Assembly: GCF_900496995.4 (NCBI RefSeq)
Contig: NC_044019.1
Coordinates: forward strand, 62,001-126,000
Source of the DNA: Aquila chrysaetos chrysaetos
Taxonomy: Eukaryota > Chordata > Aves > Accipitriformes > Accipitridae
Direction of reading: 5' to 3'
Length of the DNA stretch: 64,000 nt
Part shown: piece by piece, positions 43,301 through 58,600 of the stretch
How positions within the stretch are numbered: the first letter of the stretch is position 1
Layout: every line of letters begins with the position of its first letter
The notes under the pieces: generated by a model
What the model was told of the DNA's origin: nothing
The model's input: only the letters and a program-made list of their open reading frames with translations
The model's database searches: none
Program-made: the position numbers and the translations under genes

Positions 43301-46300
43301 TCTAACTGCTAGCTGAAGAGCATAAGCAACAGATGAAACATTTTCTAATTTGCAGTATATATGAGGTTCAAAATACAATGTCACTGAAGAGAGATAGGTG
43401 GTAGGACCACCAGGCATAGATGTGTGGTCTGTAGTGTGAAATGTGTTTAAAAATAGTGAGAAAAATGTTTTTTTCTCTCTGTAAGTGGTTTGGTATTATT
43501 CCCTGAGGGAATGTGAGGTATGTAAGCAAAATGCCTGATTACCTTAAGAATAAAGCTTCATATTCATGTAAACATGTGTATATAATGTTTTTAAATTGAA
43601 GGCAAAATAAGGTGTATATCTCTGTTTTAACTAATTTTGTAGTTTTAAAGGTTAGATTGCCTAATTTTACTGGGAACCAAGCAAATCTGCCAAGCTTATC
43701 TTAACATATGGCTAAACTAGCTCCATTTTTGCTGGGATCTAAGAATTACTTGCCATTCTTCACAGCTCCTGAGCTTCAAAGCTCTATGTTGCTGCCCAGT
43801 TTGGTCTTAATGTGTAAACAGGTATCCCTTAAGCATGAGAAGGAAAGAAATGTCAATGTCTTTGTTTTTAATTAACCCGAGGTTGTTTTCTGGGTATGGT
43901 CTGAAATCCATGTACAGACGGTGCTAGTAGGTGTCTTGTGTATCTCCAGGTACACAGCTTTATTAATGGCACCATTTTAAAAATGCAGACCTTGTAAAAC
44001 TAGGAAGGCGAGCCATATCACAGAGAAGATTGCATAGTCTCGGTATGATTTTGTTTAAATTTGTAAGTTCTTTCCAATTTTAGTTGGAAGGTAGATTGTT
44101 TTTTTGAGTATAAGAGGTTTTTTTAAATACAAGCATTTTTGTGGTTATAAATAGAAGTCAAAGTTGCTACTTTGCAATTTGGATATTTTCTGCCTTTGCA
44201 CTCAGCTCTGATATTTGTTTTGAAAACTGTAATTTTTCTGGGCATAAGCAGCTAATGTTTTGTTTCTGTGATTCACCTTCCAGATGGTTGTGTTTGGGGT
44301 GAAATATTAGTTAAAGAATTTATAACAATATAATATATTCAGCATGAAAAGAAATGTCACTGAAACAGCAAATAAGATGTGCTTTTGAAAAATTCAAGTT
44401 TCATTATTTCACAGAGGAATAGATCAATATTCCATCATTTAACAGTTGAGTTTAAAAACCTGCTGTGAAGTGAAGCAAGATATCTTATATTGGATGTAAG
44501 CTACTTTGATGTTAATTCCCTGGTTTTGTGTCACTTAAGGGCAAATAAGCCTTCCAGCTCCAGTCATGACTCATTATGTCATTATGTTAGGCACTTACTG
44601 TACATCCATAGCTATGCGATTCATATATATCAAAAAGTGCAACATCATTTTTAGCTACTTTGTTACGCTACTAATTTCTTGGTTTCTTAAAAAAAAATCT
44701 TTTGTAGCTTCAAGCAGAGTGGCATAGTTTGAGTCTTTAATATTGATTGGGTCCTGCCTGGGAATGGTTTTCATGGTATTTGAGAAATGTAAATAAAGGT
44801 ACTACTGTTTTATTTTTCATTGTTGCTGGGACAACATTGATCCCAGAAAGAAGATCTGAGCTGTATCAAATGAAAAAAGACGAAACACCCCAAACCCCCC
44901 AACCAAACCCCTCAATATTTAGTGATAATACAAATTGCAAAGCACTTCTTCACTTTAATGAACAAATATCCACAACACCTCAGTCCTTTGCATGGCATGA
45001 ATATTGACTGTTTACTGGGCTAAAGATTTCTGTGCATCATTTAGAAAACATTTCCCTCTGGGTACTCTTGAACACATGCCATCATGAGCGGTTCCTAGGT
45101 CCAAGTATTAAGGGAGGACTTCCATGTGTCATGACAGCATTCCAAACTGTGTGTGCCTGGATTGGGATTACTTCTGCAGTTATTGAATTACTTGTGTAGC
45201 CTTTTGTAGTTATTTTTCCCTTGTCTTCAATGTTAACTGAGCACAGCTGAGGATCTTAACTTGTCCCTCCTCCCCACTCCCACTGTGAAAGTTCTATGGA
45301 AGAGAGGAAAAAACAGATGAGGAGGAAAAGAATCTGAAATGTAGTCTGTCTGGTGTATGTTTCTTCAGAACTGAACTACACAGTAAGTATTGAGTGCTTG
45401 CTGTTTGACGCTGCTAGCCATGCCCTTTAAACAAATGCTATTTCTATTTATAGAACTTGTCACTGAAACAATAGACCATTTTAAATTTGATAATGTAATT
45501 AATGCTGACAATTTCCCAGTATTGTCCCAGGTGACAAATAGATTGCTCATTATTCCCAGTCTGTACATACACAGAATGATTGAGTAACATACTATACAAT
45601 CAAAAGCGATTACTGAGTAGGATACTTCATGTCAACTAGGAAAAGTAGCATAGTCACTAGGCTTGTGCCACAGCAGCCTTTCTCTGTAATCACAGTTGGT
45701 GCAAGTACAGAAAGACTTGGCTTTAAAACAATTTGCTCAGCAGCCTCAGAACCTGGTTACTGTCTTACAGTTACTAATTGTATATCATTTCTTCATCCAG
45801 TCTAAGAGGTATCCTGAAAATGTGTTCATATGGGCTCTGGGATGACAAATTTGATTTGAGTAAATAAGAAGCAGACTCTTTAAAACAGACCTTTGTTCTG
45901 GATTGTAGTTGAAAATACAACACATACATACAGCAACAACAAAACCCACCAAAATACAATAAAATACAAAATGTGACACTGGGTCTTCAAAAGTTCTAAC
46001 TTGGATTTTAACAGTACCTACTGTATGCGAATACATTTTCTGTCTTTTTTTGTTGCCATTTACTTAGCTAAGACACTTTTACAACATAAACACAAAATTC
46101 TATAGAAGTACATTCACAGCTAGCATTAATAAATCAGTCCAAGCTAAGCTAGACCAAATCTGGAAAGGTTTTTGTAGTTTGTTACAGAGAAAATAGGTTC
46201 AGAGCTGATGAAACCTCCTAAAGGCTGGTTTGCTGCTTTCTCTCTTTTGCTGGTGGTGGTGTTCTTCAGATTACTGAGGCTGCAGTCAGTAAGTGCTACT

Positions 46301-49300
46301 GGATAGTTAATTGTTACAAAATTAGGCTTGCTAATTAGGTTTGTGAGCAACTAATTTGTCCTTGGTAGCAGGGAGTACGACCACATTTGCTAGCCTCGTG
46401 GACTTGATGGAGGACAAAAGACTGTCCTGGCTGCCCTCTTCCTTTCTGTCCTTTATTTGTGTGGTATGTTAGAAGACTCTAACTTCCCTTCCTCCTTTTT
46501 TACCTTAGATAATGTCACTTTTTTCAGCAATCAGCTAGGTAATTCAGAACTAATTACCCTGATTTACCTCTCAGACACCTGGTGAGGCCAAGTGAAGAAA
46601 AGCAGCTGGGACCATTCAGGAGGTAAAGGACCAATTAAAATAAATTTGTGTTTAAACAGCAGGTTAGGAAAATGCCAGAGGCACAGCAGAGGCCTTTGAA
46701 GGGTGAAGTATTTGCAAGATCCAGACTAAAGAATCTGAATTGTGATTTTTCTGGAAGCTGTTTTCTTTTCATGGCAAAATAAACAATATTCCAAGTTCAG
46801 GAACAGAGCTCAGCTTCAGGAGATAAACTTTTTTTTTACGTAGGCCTAGAACTCATGCAGCCTTTTTAATAGGTTTTCATATTTATTTCTAGCAAGTACA
46901 AATACCTGAAGTTACACACTTCACTTTTATAACGGAATTGTCTGGAGGTGAATTAACTCTTCTTCTGAAGTCTGTTGCAATCCTAAGGTAGGACTTTCTT
47001 TGATTAAAAAGTGGCAAATTTGTAAATTAGGCAGCTGTTGATTCTTTAATGTTCCATTTTCTTTCCTACCTTGAGAGGTGAAACTGTTCCAGTCTGTCCA
47101 CATCTTGCTTCTCACTTTGATTTTTTGTAATAGAGTTTTTATTGTTGATGTTGTGTCCACCCCCCCACACCCCCCATGTCTTTCAGGCTGCCAGCTGCTT
47201 ATTCTTTATCTGAAATCTGTAACAGTAAAGCAAAAAGGAAATATTTGCATTTATAAGCCTATATAATTGTGTTTTGGGAGACTGATAATTTTGATTATCA
47301 TTGAAAGCAAGGAAAAAAATCTCACTTCCCTGTAAGCACATTCACTTTTCAAAAATTCTGTGAGCCTCCATGTGTCACACTTCCAATCCCCAGTGTCTCA
47401 AGGCTAGCTTTTGTCACATGTCAACACATACCTGTTAGCTGGAACTCACTGGGATAAAAACATGCTCCTAGGCTGATAGTACTCATAGTTCAGAGCCATC
47501 TTCTGAGCTGTTGCAGTCATTCATCAGGTTTTGAAATCTCATTTGAAGATCAACCAGGTGCTAGGCCAGACAGTTTTTTGACCTGGAAGGTGATCTGATT
47601 TGCAGTCTTCCGTCCCCTTTTTTTTTAATATATATATAACCTTTATGGTATTTGATGCAAATACTGATGTTAATGGCTTTTCGAAAATGACGCTGTGTAG
47701 AGCAGGGGTTATGTTACAATTTTTAACTACAGAGTGATGAACAGAAATGTTACCTTTGTGTGGGATGATCTAAATGTTAAACAGACAATTATCTTAAGAC
47801 AGTGTCTTGGTCTGAGCTTGTAATTTTGGTTGATGGTACATGATTTTTTAAATGCTATTCAAAGACTGATAAGAGATTAAGAAAAAAACCCAACAAACCA
47901 ACACCAAAAACCAAACAACAGAGGAACCCCTAAAATAGTCTTGTTTAAAATGAAATAATTTATTTTTTTCAAAATAATAATGGGCAACATCTGTCTTTCT
48001 CTTGTCATCCAAGTACAAGGTATACCCTTCCTCAGACTGTCTGCTGAAGGCATGACTCTGTAGCAACCTTCCATTAGCTGATAGATCAAAAACCTACCTT
48101 TTATGATTCCTGAGGGAGTTTAACTTCTTCCCATTAAAAATGAATAATAAAATTTAAAGCTTTCATCGTAATGGGGTTAGGAGGAGGTATTTTGCTTTTT
48201 ATAGCTACACCAGTGATCGAAAAGCCTGTTGAAACCATTGCAAAACTAGGGAAGAGGTTATCATTAGAAGACCAGTGTAAAGAATCTTTTAAAGAACACT
48301 TTTGGATTTAGTTAAAAGTTTGTATCTTCCTGGTGTCAGTAAGCAGGCCACCTGCACTTCATGTCGGATATGAAACAAAGGGAAGATGTGAAATGTCTCA
48401 GGGTCGTACAGAAATCTAGGGGATGAGGTACTTCAGTGTGACCAGTATTCTGTAGACTTTTTTCCTAAATCAGTATACAGTAGAATTAAATGTTCCTCCA
48501 CACCCCATGCACCCCCCAATTCCTGACTGACAACTCAAGACCTTTACTCCATATTGTGGAAATGGCGAGAGATATGAGAGAATTTTGTATGCATTTGTCC
48601 CTATACGATGAAAAATATGCTAGGTAGCCACAGTAGGCTTAAGAGACGGCCTGCAGTGGTCACAGTGGGCTTGCTATGTTAAGAACAGTTAGATCTCTGG
48701 TAGGGTAGAAAATGAGACTACCAAAAGGAAATCGATCGGTCCAGAGAGAGAAAAAAGCATTGCTGATTAATTATTTGTTTTGTCCCACAATCTTCCTTCT
48801 GCCCAATCTGAATCAAAACTCTAGAAACTAGATTTTTCTCTGTACTTTCTTCAAATGATACTTCAGTTCTTCTGCACATTTTTCTTCATCTGTAACATCT
48901 GTTCTGAAACAACTACACTAATAGAACTGTATTAAGCTTTCCCATTGCCAGGAACTGATCTGAGTAAATGGTAAGAATTAGCCAGAATCCTTTCCTACTG
49001 GGCTGTAATCCCCAAATATATCCAATTCTCTGATGTACCAAGAAATAGCTACTTCTAAAGATGCTCCATTTGGAACTCCCACTTCTATGCCTTACTGTGA
49101 AGGTTTACAGCTTATCAGTTATGAACTGCTATGGGCGTTATGGCCATAAATGCTGTTTTATGATGCTGTAGTGAGGAGGCTCACTGCTAGTTTAGCTGCC
49201 TTTTTGTGCTGTGTGGTGTTGTACACCAGAGCCAGTCAGTATGGGAGAAGGAAATGATGAGTACAGTAATGTAGTTAAGAAGCTAGACAGAACTGACATC

Positions 49301-52300
49301 CTTACCCCTAATTATGGATCAGTGCTTTTAATTTTTTAGACTTCTATGCCATACAGTGAAAAACATTCTGCTTTTATAAAAATACGTACTTTCTGTATAA
49401 GTTATCATCCTAAGAGGAGAAAACTGTCACTGTTGCAGTTCAGGGTTATTAAGTGAGTTATGTTGAAATACCAAGTAAAAATAAACTCCCTGGTGGGTAA
49501 CAGTAATGTGGATCCTTTTTACTTAGATTCACATCTATTTGCCCGGTTTTTTTTCTGGCTTACAGTGAGTGAATTGGTCATTCAGTGTTCCCTTGTGATC
49601 TAAAGATAGTTTATTCTTCTTGCCCTCTAGATGGCTGTCTTGTTCTCTTTTAAAGAATCTGTTACACACAGAGTCTAGTAGAGCTGTAAGGGAGAAAGTT
49701 TATGTAAATAGTCACAGTTTTTACATGTTTGCATATTTGCAATGTACTTAAGCGTTTATGAGCAAAATGTTGATATGTGACTGTGCCACTGAAAACCTGC
49801 TGTGAACAACTGTGAGCTGATACGTTTTCTGCTTCTGGGCAGGAGGAGAGTAAGTACTAACTTCTTTCAGAGAATTGAAAATATTTCCTAATACATTTTT
49901 TATTATATCAAAAACCTCCTAATTTATCGCGGGAAGAAAAATTCTCTTGTGGTTCTAACAGGCACAGCTGTAGTATTATTTTTCCATCTACTTAATACTA
50001 TAGGAAATTTGGTTAATTCGTTTTTCTTAAAAACTTCTTTAAGTCTTTTGACTATAGCCACAAGTGCATGGGGAGCACAGTAAAGATACTGAGGGAATGT
50101 TCTTGCAGTATTTCTAACGCGTTGGAGCACAGGACATACAAGAAGGCTTTCTGAGTGGGGTTTTTTTTCTGTTTTTTTTTCTTTCTTTTTTTTCAAAAGA
50201 TTTCTGGCTTCATCTTGCAAATTTGTATTTAGACGAACTGAGTCTTCAGAAGAAGCTTGTGTAGAGGATTATCTTTAAATGGACTATTGTGAATTCATTT
50301 TTAAGATTAATAAGTGTTTCGTAATATGTGAAGGAAAGCCAGCAATGTAAAAATCTGTTTATTTTGTAAGCATTTAAAAAAACCAAAAAACCCTAAACTA
50401 AACCCTAAAAAACAACCCACCAGAGGAGACCCCTGAAAATCCTCAAATGAACACTGATCATATGTCATATGTCCGTTTTGGCTAGTTTAATCATTTCTAA
50501 AACTTAAGAAGTGCTTTATGGATATTAATGAATGTTCATGACTCAAGTCAGCATTTGGTTTATATGCGTTTATAGGAGGACAATATGTATAGTTGAGTGC
50601 CATGCCACACTCATTGCTCAAACCTTTGATTTATTGGATAATTGTAAATTTATGTAATTTGGTAGAATTGCGATTTGTTTGGTTTTTCACATATGTGTTT
50701 TGAAGTATCCGCTGGGGCCCTCTTGCAATTACAGATGTAGCTTATGGCCGAGATTCTAAATAGTCACTCCCGCATCTAATTTTGTGGGGTGTGTAGGATG
50801 ACCAAGCTTATGCATTCTTACTCCAATGCATTTTTCTGAATACCCAAGTTATTCCTTACAAGTCAGAGACTTAACAATGTTTTGGGCTTTATAACTTCTT
50901 CTAAATCAGACAATAATTGCCAAACAACAGCTTAATGAAGCCAAATCTTCAGGAATCACCCATCAGCAGTGTGGAGTGAAAACTTCCTGAGGTTTTCAGT
51001 TCTTCATTGGTAATAAAACTAAAATTTTCATTTCTTGAAGTCCTTCATTTATTTTGTTAGATAACAGCGAACAGTTAAACAGCTGCTTAACTCAGGAAGG
51101 AGCGAGTCCAATGTTTGCTATTCAGTTGGCATTTATCTTTATTCGTAAGTAAATCAACCTAGAACATGACCTTGGTATTTGGTGTGTTTTAAGTACAGAG
51201 AAGCAGAAGAATCTCTTCTACAGTTTTCTGAATTGTGATGAAGGCATTTAATTTTTACAGTGTTCCCTTTGTTTCTAAATGCATTTACATATATATTTTT
51301 TCCTGCTTCTGAACTACTGAAAATGGAGTTTTCTCAGTAAGTGGCACACTGAACAAGTAGTACCCTCCTTTTCAGTGCAGCACTGATCTTAGGGTGTTTA
51401 GAAACAACTGTCTAGTTAATTGCTTTTAAAGACAATTATTAAGGGATGATAACTTATATGATGTAGCATTGATTAAAATAATTGCTTTCTGGAAAAGACT
51501 CTCATCTAATAAGTTAATGCTTCTGAACGGGAGATGTTAAGATTATTAAGCATACTTCTACTGTCATGAAGAAAGATGCCAGTTTCCATAAGTGACAATT
51601 AGCACAATCTCATAGTAACTTTGGTTAGGAGGTGACTGGCTTAATCTGCCTCTCCTGCATACAACAGGTCATAATGTGATAGATAAGCAGTTGTGCTTAC
51701 TCTGTGATGAAGGATGAATCATGTTTGAAAATCATGATGTAAAGCATTCAGTGATCTTATCAGTCATTCATAATAACTCCTATGTCATGCAGACTTTTTA
51801 TGAAAAAGAGCAAAGTAATTGGTATCCGTCACATGCACTTGTGTTAAGATCACAATTTCCATGACAGTACTGCGCTTTAATAGAGTCTGTCAACTTAGTT
51901 TAGCCTGTAATGGCTCACAGCACATCAGTCTTAAAGAATACAAGAATCCTTTAGTGAATAAGTTAACTGTAATTTTACACAGAATTGTACCACATAATTC
52001 TCTCAGGGACATAAAGTTAAATTTAGAGGAAATCCACTGCAATTAAATCACACAGCTTCTCAGGATGAAGATAAATGGTCAGTTCACTTTAAAAAAAAAT
52101 CAAAAGCCAAGTTAAGAGTCTTTTGAGGTTAAGAAAAACCCATCATGAGGGTTTACATTTGACTTAATAAAGTTACTTGTTTTTATAGAATTTTCAATGC
52201 TACCTAGTTTAAATATATTTCCAACCAAGTAGATGGCTTGGTAACATTCTTAAAAAGCTTCAAAACCTGCATTTGTTTTGACTTTCAGAAATGCATCGTC

Positions 52301-55184
52301 ACCTGAACTATTTGTTATTAACAAAAAAAAAAATCAGAAAACTCAAGGAGCAGGAGAAAGATTAAGCTTTATTTATTGTGTAGCTATGTTTATATGTCAC
52401 CAGGAGTAGTGACAGTGAAAGCAGTCATGTTTGAAGAGAGATGAGGATCCCTGAAATCTGTCAAAAGTAAATGAATGAAGAGTTGTTGGGGGAGTTCTCA
52501 TCTTTGGAAAACCTGTTTTCAAGACAACAGAAAGGTGATTTTTTTTCACTTCAATGTCTGCAGCAGAGTCCTTCAGTTGAAGGTTGGATAATCTTTTTTT
52601 CTTCTGTGTTGCATTCTTTCTATTTTTCTGATAGTGTCTTTTTCAAATAATACTTGTTTGAAATGTCAAAATGCCATGTAAGAGCATATCCTTTTCTCAA
52701 ACTTCATTGAAAATACCATAAAGAGAGTGTGAATTTAAATGAAGCTCTGAATTTCATGGTCCAGCTGTGCTCCTTGCAGACCTACATGTTCTCACAGATG
52801 TGGGGTGGAAGACGTTTACCAAGCTCATCACATCTTTTTCAGCTAACATTTTGCCCATATTTCTTCCTTTTAATGCTATATCGATAACGTGAGAAAAGTC
52901 ATACTGAAAATACCAATGTTGTAGCACTGTCAGTGTAGCACAGGCACACTCGGCATTGACTGACTTTCACAGCCTCATTGTTTCAAGGCTTTTCCCCACA
53001 CGCGTTTGATTTTGCTTTCTTACGTTTTCTATCTGTGAAGCTTACTCCCTTTAGCCCACTGCCATGTGCTGCTAGTTTGAAAGTATGCTTGATATCCAAG
53101 TGAAGAAAAAAGGGAAATGTCATGGGTATAAGCATATTTACAGTTTAATGGCTTCTGTGACTGCAGCTTATGTAGGTACACCTGAGCTATCTTTAAACTA
53201 GTTCACTGGGATGCTGCTAATATTGTGGCAGCAGAGTGGAGTCGCAGTTTATGTTAAAAGTGGAGAAAATATTAATGTATTTGGAACATGCTAAGATCTG
53301 TCCGAACTATGCAGTTAAAAGTCAGCTTAAGTAAGCTTGATTGATTTGAAGGTATCTATGTCCCAAGGAAAGATGCATGATTGCACCTGAGGTTTCCAAT
53401 CATGTAAAATTAGGGGAGATGTGAGGTTGTGCTGTCATATTCAGTGTTTCTGTAGTGCTGCTGTTCTTTGATTACACAAAAATACTGCTCGTTTGAGATC
53501 ATCGCTAACTTAAGCTTTTTTTATTTTTAACACTCTCCTCTCATGTTTTTGGTTTTTTTTTTTATTCTTTCCAGTAACAGTGCTGATAGGGTCTGTGTAA
53601 GAGAAAATATGCAAATTCTAATGTGTGCCCTCCTTTTAATTTTTTTTTTTTTCTTCTGCTTAGCTGGCAAATCAAGGAAAAGACTTGCAGCCTTTGCCAT
53701 TATTGTAAGGGAGTTGAGTGTTTTTTGCCTTATTCTTGCCTAATTGCCAGGACACCAAAAAATGCAAATGCAAAAAAGAGAGAAGAATGATCAAAGACAG
53801 ACCGTGTATGTGAATGTTCCACATGTATAGTTCTGAAAAAATTTGTTTTCAGAAAATTTTGTCATGAGGTAAAAGCTGGAGGTGAACTTGGAGAGCTTCA
53901 CTGGCCTTTTTTCAGATTAGTGGTGTACTTTGCATGGATGTTTGACTCTGCAATGGATCGGAGCATACAGTCAGTCGGTCAGTTTGGTTTTCAGGTTTTT
54001 CTAATCCTGTACAGAAGCTACTGCATGTAACTCTTGATAAAATAGGAAATGGTTACCACAATTTTATTGAAGTTCCCATCTTTTACTCTCACTGGATTTC
54101 TTTTTTAGTATCTCATAATGTAATAATAAGGTATGTGTTTATATAACTACATAGCTCTGTAGAGGGTTGTTTGTAGCTCCTCTGTCCATTTAGTTTTAAA
54201 TGTATAGATAGAGTATCTGTAAGGCAACTTCAGCGTTCCTGACATGACAGAGTAGTCGTGCTGCCTGTTTTCTATATGCTCTGGAGTCACTTCTACATTT
54301 CCCTGTGTCTTTTGGGGATTCAGTTGAGCAGAACTGTATGTGCATATTTGAAATCTTTCATTTTTTTTACTATCATGCTTCCTCTCTAGAGAAGTAATGA
54401 TAAAGTTTGCTAGCACTCAAGTAGATCTAGACCTTATGTAAAGAACATTGAAATAACAAAAAGTTTGTAGCTACACAAAGAATGAACAAGTAAGAGTTGT
54501 AGCAACACCATGTGGCACTGCATGTAATCTAGGTATGTCCCAAAACGGTGGGGTGTTTTATTGGAGTGGCATAATAGCATGAAAAATTTTAAGTCCGGTG
54601 GCAAGTTCGTCCAGTATGTTTGTTGAATTGGATGTTGCCAGGCAATTAGTAAATGGCAAATTAGTACCGCTTTGTGTGTGTGTGAGATGTAACTGATATA
54701 ACTACATTTTGGCTTAAGTAACATTCATCAAATTCTAAAGGAATTGGCCTTCCCAATGGTGCATAAGAATATAGGTGGGGGGATAAAAAAAATCTTTTTT
54801 TTATCCTAGCTGCTAGGGTGGAGCTAAATAAGTGAGTCACCTTTTTTGTTTGTTTATTTTTAATTCTGCATAATAGCATTAATAAAAGAGAAATATGTAA
54901 AATATTTTACCTTTGTAACCTCTGTTGGTTGCAAGAGGATGTCTACGTCTATTTATTAGGATGTGATAGAAGACTGTATCTTATCTTACTCTTCTGCATA
55001 ATACTCTGCCTTACCTTAAGTTTTATGACTACCTCACACCAGAAGGTTATTAAACATGAGCATATGGCTTCTGTCCTGGTGGTAGCACTAAGTACTCTCA
55101 CTGAAATGCACCAAGCGTTTGGAGGAAGGAAAAGGAATACAAAAGAACAAATAAAAAAAGAAAAAAAGCTGTAAAATGATAATG
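43301..55184. other. Gene desert, proximal part
   Basis: Twelve kilobases of AT-rich DNA on which no exon, RNA gene or mobile element was recognised on either strand. A (TA)n tract is at about 47628-47638. Perfect octamer (ATTTGCAT or reverse) sites occur at 47243, 47655, 53609 and 53762. Confidence 0.5.
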
Positions 55185-55640
55185 AGGGAGCATGCAGTCC
55201 CTCTCAGCAAGCAGCTCACCAGAGCAGAAGTGTGGCCTCAGTCACGGCACTGTGACTCATTATTAGAATCCTTTGCCTAAAGGCTTGGAGCAGTGATGCA
55301 GGAGAACTTCACGCTGAGAAGCTGATAGCTCCTTGGAGTGACTGTGAGACTAATCAGGCAGCCGCGGCTGCTGAAGGCTTGCGCTTGTTTCCTGACAGAC
55401 ATATTCAGAATCAAACATTAAGACTATGGGGTTTCGTGCGTTTCTGTGAGGGCACAAAGCATCCCAGCTTATTCGGTATGAAATGTTGTTGTTGCTACGA
55501 TAATAAAAATTATTATCATTATTACCAGCCTCAATTCTCTGGGGAATAAGAAAATGTCCTTCTGGAACTGCTGCAACTCTGACATTTTGTTTTGCAAAAT
55601 ATTTCTCTGACTGCAATAGGGCAGGATGTTAATTTTCAAC
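55185..55640. promoter_or_regulatory. Candidate distal regulatory element
   Basis: The stretch differs from the surrounding desert: balanced base composition, few homopolymers, and dense factor-like motifs. An AP-1/MARE-type TGTGACTCAT is at 55251-55260. An AT-rich TTATTATCATTATTA stretch is at about 55511-55525. Short open frames across it are unlike any protein family. The call rests on appearance only. Confidence 0.35.
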
Positions 55641-58600
55641 ATTAGAATACTTTTTTTCCTATTAGTCTAGGAAAGGCATTACTAGAATGAATATTCTTCT
55701 GGTGCTGCTCTCCATCATTATAGTGACAGCAGGGGAATTATAATATTAGCCTAATTCTAAAAATTTTCTACCTTGTGCTCATTTTCTATTCCTGATTGGT
55801 TCAATGTCTGTGCGTAACGTGACTGCCACACAACTCCTCTTTTGTAATGATAAAGTTATTCATCCTTGGTCACCTCATAATATTGCAGATTCTTTTATCA
55901 GAATATCTAAAAGCCTGTTGAAGTTTGAATAGCATTCAAGTTTCTTTTATGTTCTTAACCGTGTTTTGGGTTCTTAGCTATATACCTGTATTTATAACTG
56001 TTTGTAAAGAGAGCAAAATTTGATGTTAAATGGAAGCATGGGAGGCCTACAGGGAAGGGAAGACCAAAGCCTGAGAATGCCAAAAAAGCTAGGTTACACA
56101 GTAGGCTGTTCTTTCAGCATCATAGTTCCCATCACTTACATCTTAAACCACAGCATAATATGCTGTCCTTTTTCCAGTGATGATGCTGGAAACAGTCACC
56201 TCACATTTCTTTATTTTGACATGGGGAGTCTAATCTTAAGCATCTCAATTTTCATTGTACCATATAGAAAAAATACCCAGTGCCCTAAACTGGGATCCGC
56301 AATAGCCTGCTTACTGAATTGCTTTAACCAGCAAATAGAAAGTGCCGAAGAAAACAATGGGCTTAAGATTCTACTTTGTTAAGGATTCAGATGCCTGACT
56401 TCATTAAACAACCAAGGCAGGTTAGTCTTTTTTCATACAGAATACAGCAAGGAGAAGGTCTACTTATATGCAGTATTGATAGGCCGGAATTCAAGTGCCT
56501 TAGGAATTTGCCCTGTGGAAGCTTAGATACACAGGGAATTCAGGTACCCTTCAGAGCTGACTGGCAACTAAGTAGAGCATTTGGGAATTAAGCTCATAGG
56601 TCCCACTTGTAAATTTATTGCTAAATGGTTCTTTTGAGTTTTATAGTTCCTTTTTTTTGAACATCTAAGTGGAGAACATGTGGCTCTTTATGCTTATGTA
56701 CATGACCAAACCAGTAAAACTTAGTTGTGCTCACAATGATGTTAGGAACAACAGTTATGGCTTCTTGAGATTTTTAATTGTCATGCTTGGAAACATGAAC
56801 TGTCAAGATTCAGAAAATTGTTTTCTAAACCAAGTGGTCACAACACATGCTTTTGTCATCTCATTTCCTCCATTGATTATACTTGAAATGTATTGAATCC
56901 AGGAATGGTTTGAAGAAAAGCACTGTAGGTTGAGATGTGATTAAACTAGAAATAGTGTAAAGGGGGGAGTGTCTGAGACTTTAGTTTGCCTCGTCTAGCT
57001 GAAATGAATTTGAAATGTAGGATAAACTTACACCCTCATACATTCCTGTGACAATCTACTTGACATCAACAGCAGTTAATACAGAACTATGAATTTGACC
57101 TCCTTGTGGCTGAGTCTAAATGCAGTTTAAAATCTGAGCAAAATGAAGACCTACATTTGGATGCATTTTTTATATATTTGCGTCATTGCATTATAACTCT
57201 ATGGAAGCAAATGGACTGCATATGCCGATTCAGATGCATACAAGTCTGAACCTTAAGTATTTAAAGTAGTATTGGGTAATAATTTTAATGGTTTGGAGAT
57301 TGGAAAATACTATTTCTGTCTGTGTGTACTTTGTTTTGTTTGAAAATTTCATCATGCTTTGGAATGGTAGCTTACCAGGGCATTATACTCAGCTAGAAAG
57401 TATTTGCATGTCTGGGCTTATTGACTGATAAGTAGTAAATTGCAAGCTGTATGGCCAGCATACTTGCCAACGATTTGCAGATTGCTGTACACATGCTGAA
57501 GAAATTTATGGAAAACTTCAAATTCAAGGATTTTGGCTTTAAGTACATTAAGTAATTGTCTCTACTTCAGATGTAGTGAAGCTGCTGGTTGGTACGGTGC
57601 AAAAGGCATGTTGGCAGTACCAGGCAAAAGCAGTTACTGGAACATTTTGTTCATCACTGAATACTTGCAAATAGTGCCCTAAAATAAAATTAAATAAGGA
57701 ACATAAATACAGTTTAAAACCTAGGCTTAATGCAAATATAAAGAAACTGTAATTCTGTATGACTTGAGAATACTATATTTATCAAGTGTGGTGTTTTCTA
57801 GGTAAATATGTGGGGCTGCTGTCAGACCTTGCATTGCAGTGACAATCATCTGGTCTAATTTTTGTATCTTGATAATATTTTGGTTACTTGGTAGGGTCTA
57901 ATCACTGCTGAGCACAGCAAATAACGTAAGTGACAAATTCTGCTCGCTCTTATCTGCACGTTATTCCCAGACACATCTTGATTGATTTTTTTTGTTTGTT
58001 TGTTTTGGTTTTAATTCTGTAATCGCTAAGCGAACAGTATAGGCAACGTAATTATTATCTGTGCTGCAGTTTTCCTTTTCAATGTTGTTTGTTTCCTGAA
58101 GGATTACACTGCATGCTTTTCTTTGTTACTGGCTTCTTACAGCAGGAGATATGGTAAATGCACTATTTTCTGCCATCTCTTCACTGTACTCCACAGAGTT
58201 TTCTACTCAGTCTTTCTAAAGAATTCCTTGTTTCATCTCTTAAAAATAAACTTTATGAAAGATGGTTTAAATGTCTTTACAGTGCATCTCTTAAGCCTCT
58301 AAATGGCCAAGGCATTAGTTAGGGTTTTTGACTTTCCTTCTGTTTTGTTTATTGCTTTGGGCAAATAATTGGAGTGAAAATACGAATGCTTTAGTGAAGT
58401 GCAATACACTGAAAAGAACATTATCTCTTAATTTTAAATATATGCTGAATACAGGTAGAATGTGAGACTTGTTTAACATAATATTCCAGTTTAGTTATTG
58501 TATAACAGAATAAGAAATCCCAGAGGAATTTTGTTAGCAAGGTAAAATAGAATCATATACACTCCTTATTATTGCAAAAGTTTCCTTAATCACATTGTTT

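Noticed and set aside
50371-50420. CCCTAAA-like repeats suggesting an interstitial telomere
   Set aside because: Only two degenerate copies of a plant-type unit in an A/C-rich stretch; the vertebrate unit TTAGGG is not repeated there.
56020-56382. 120-codon open frame in the desert
   Set aside because: No domain, no splice signals and no family resemblance; such lengths occur by chance in 20 kb.
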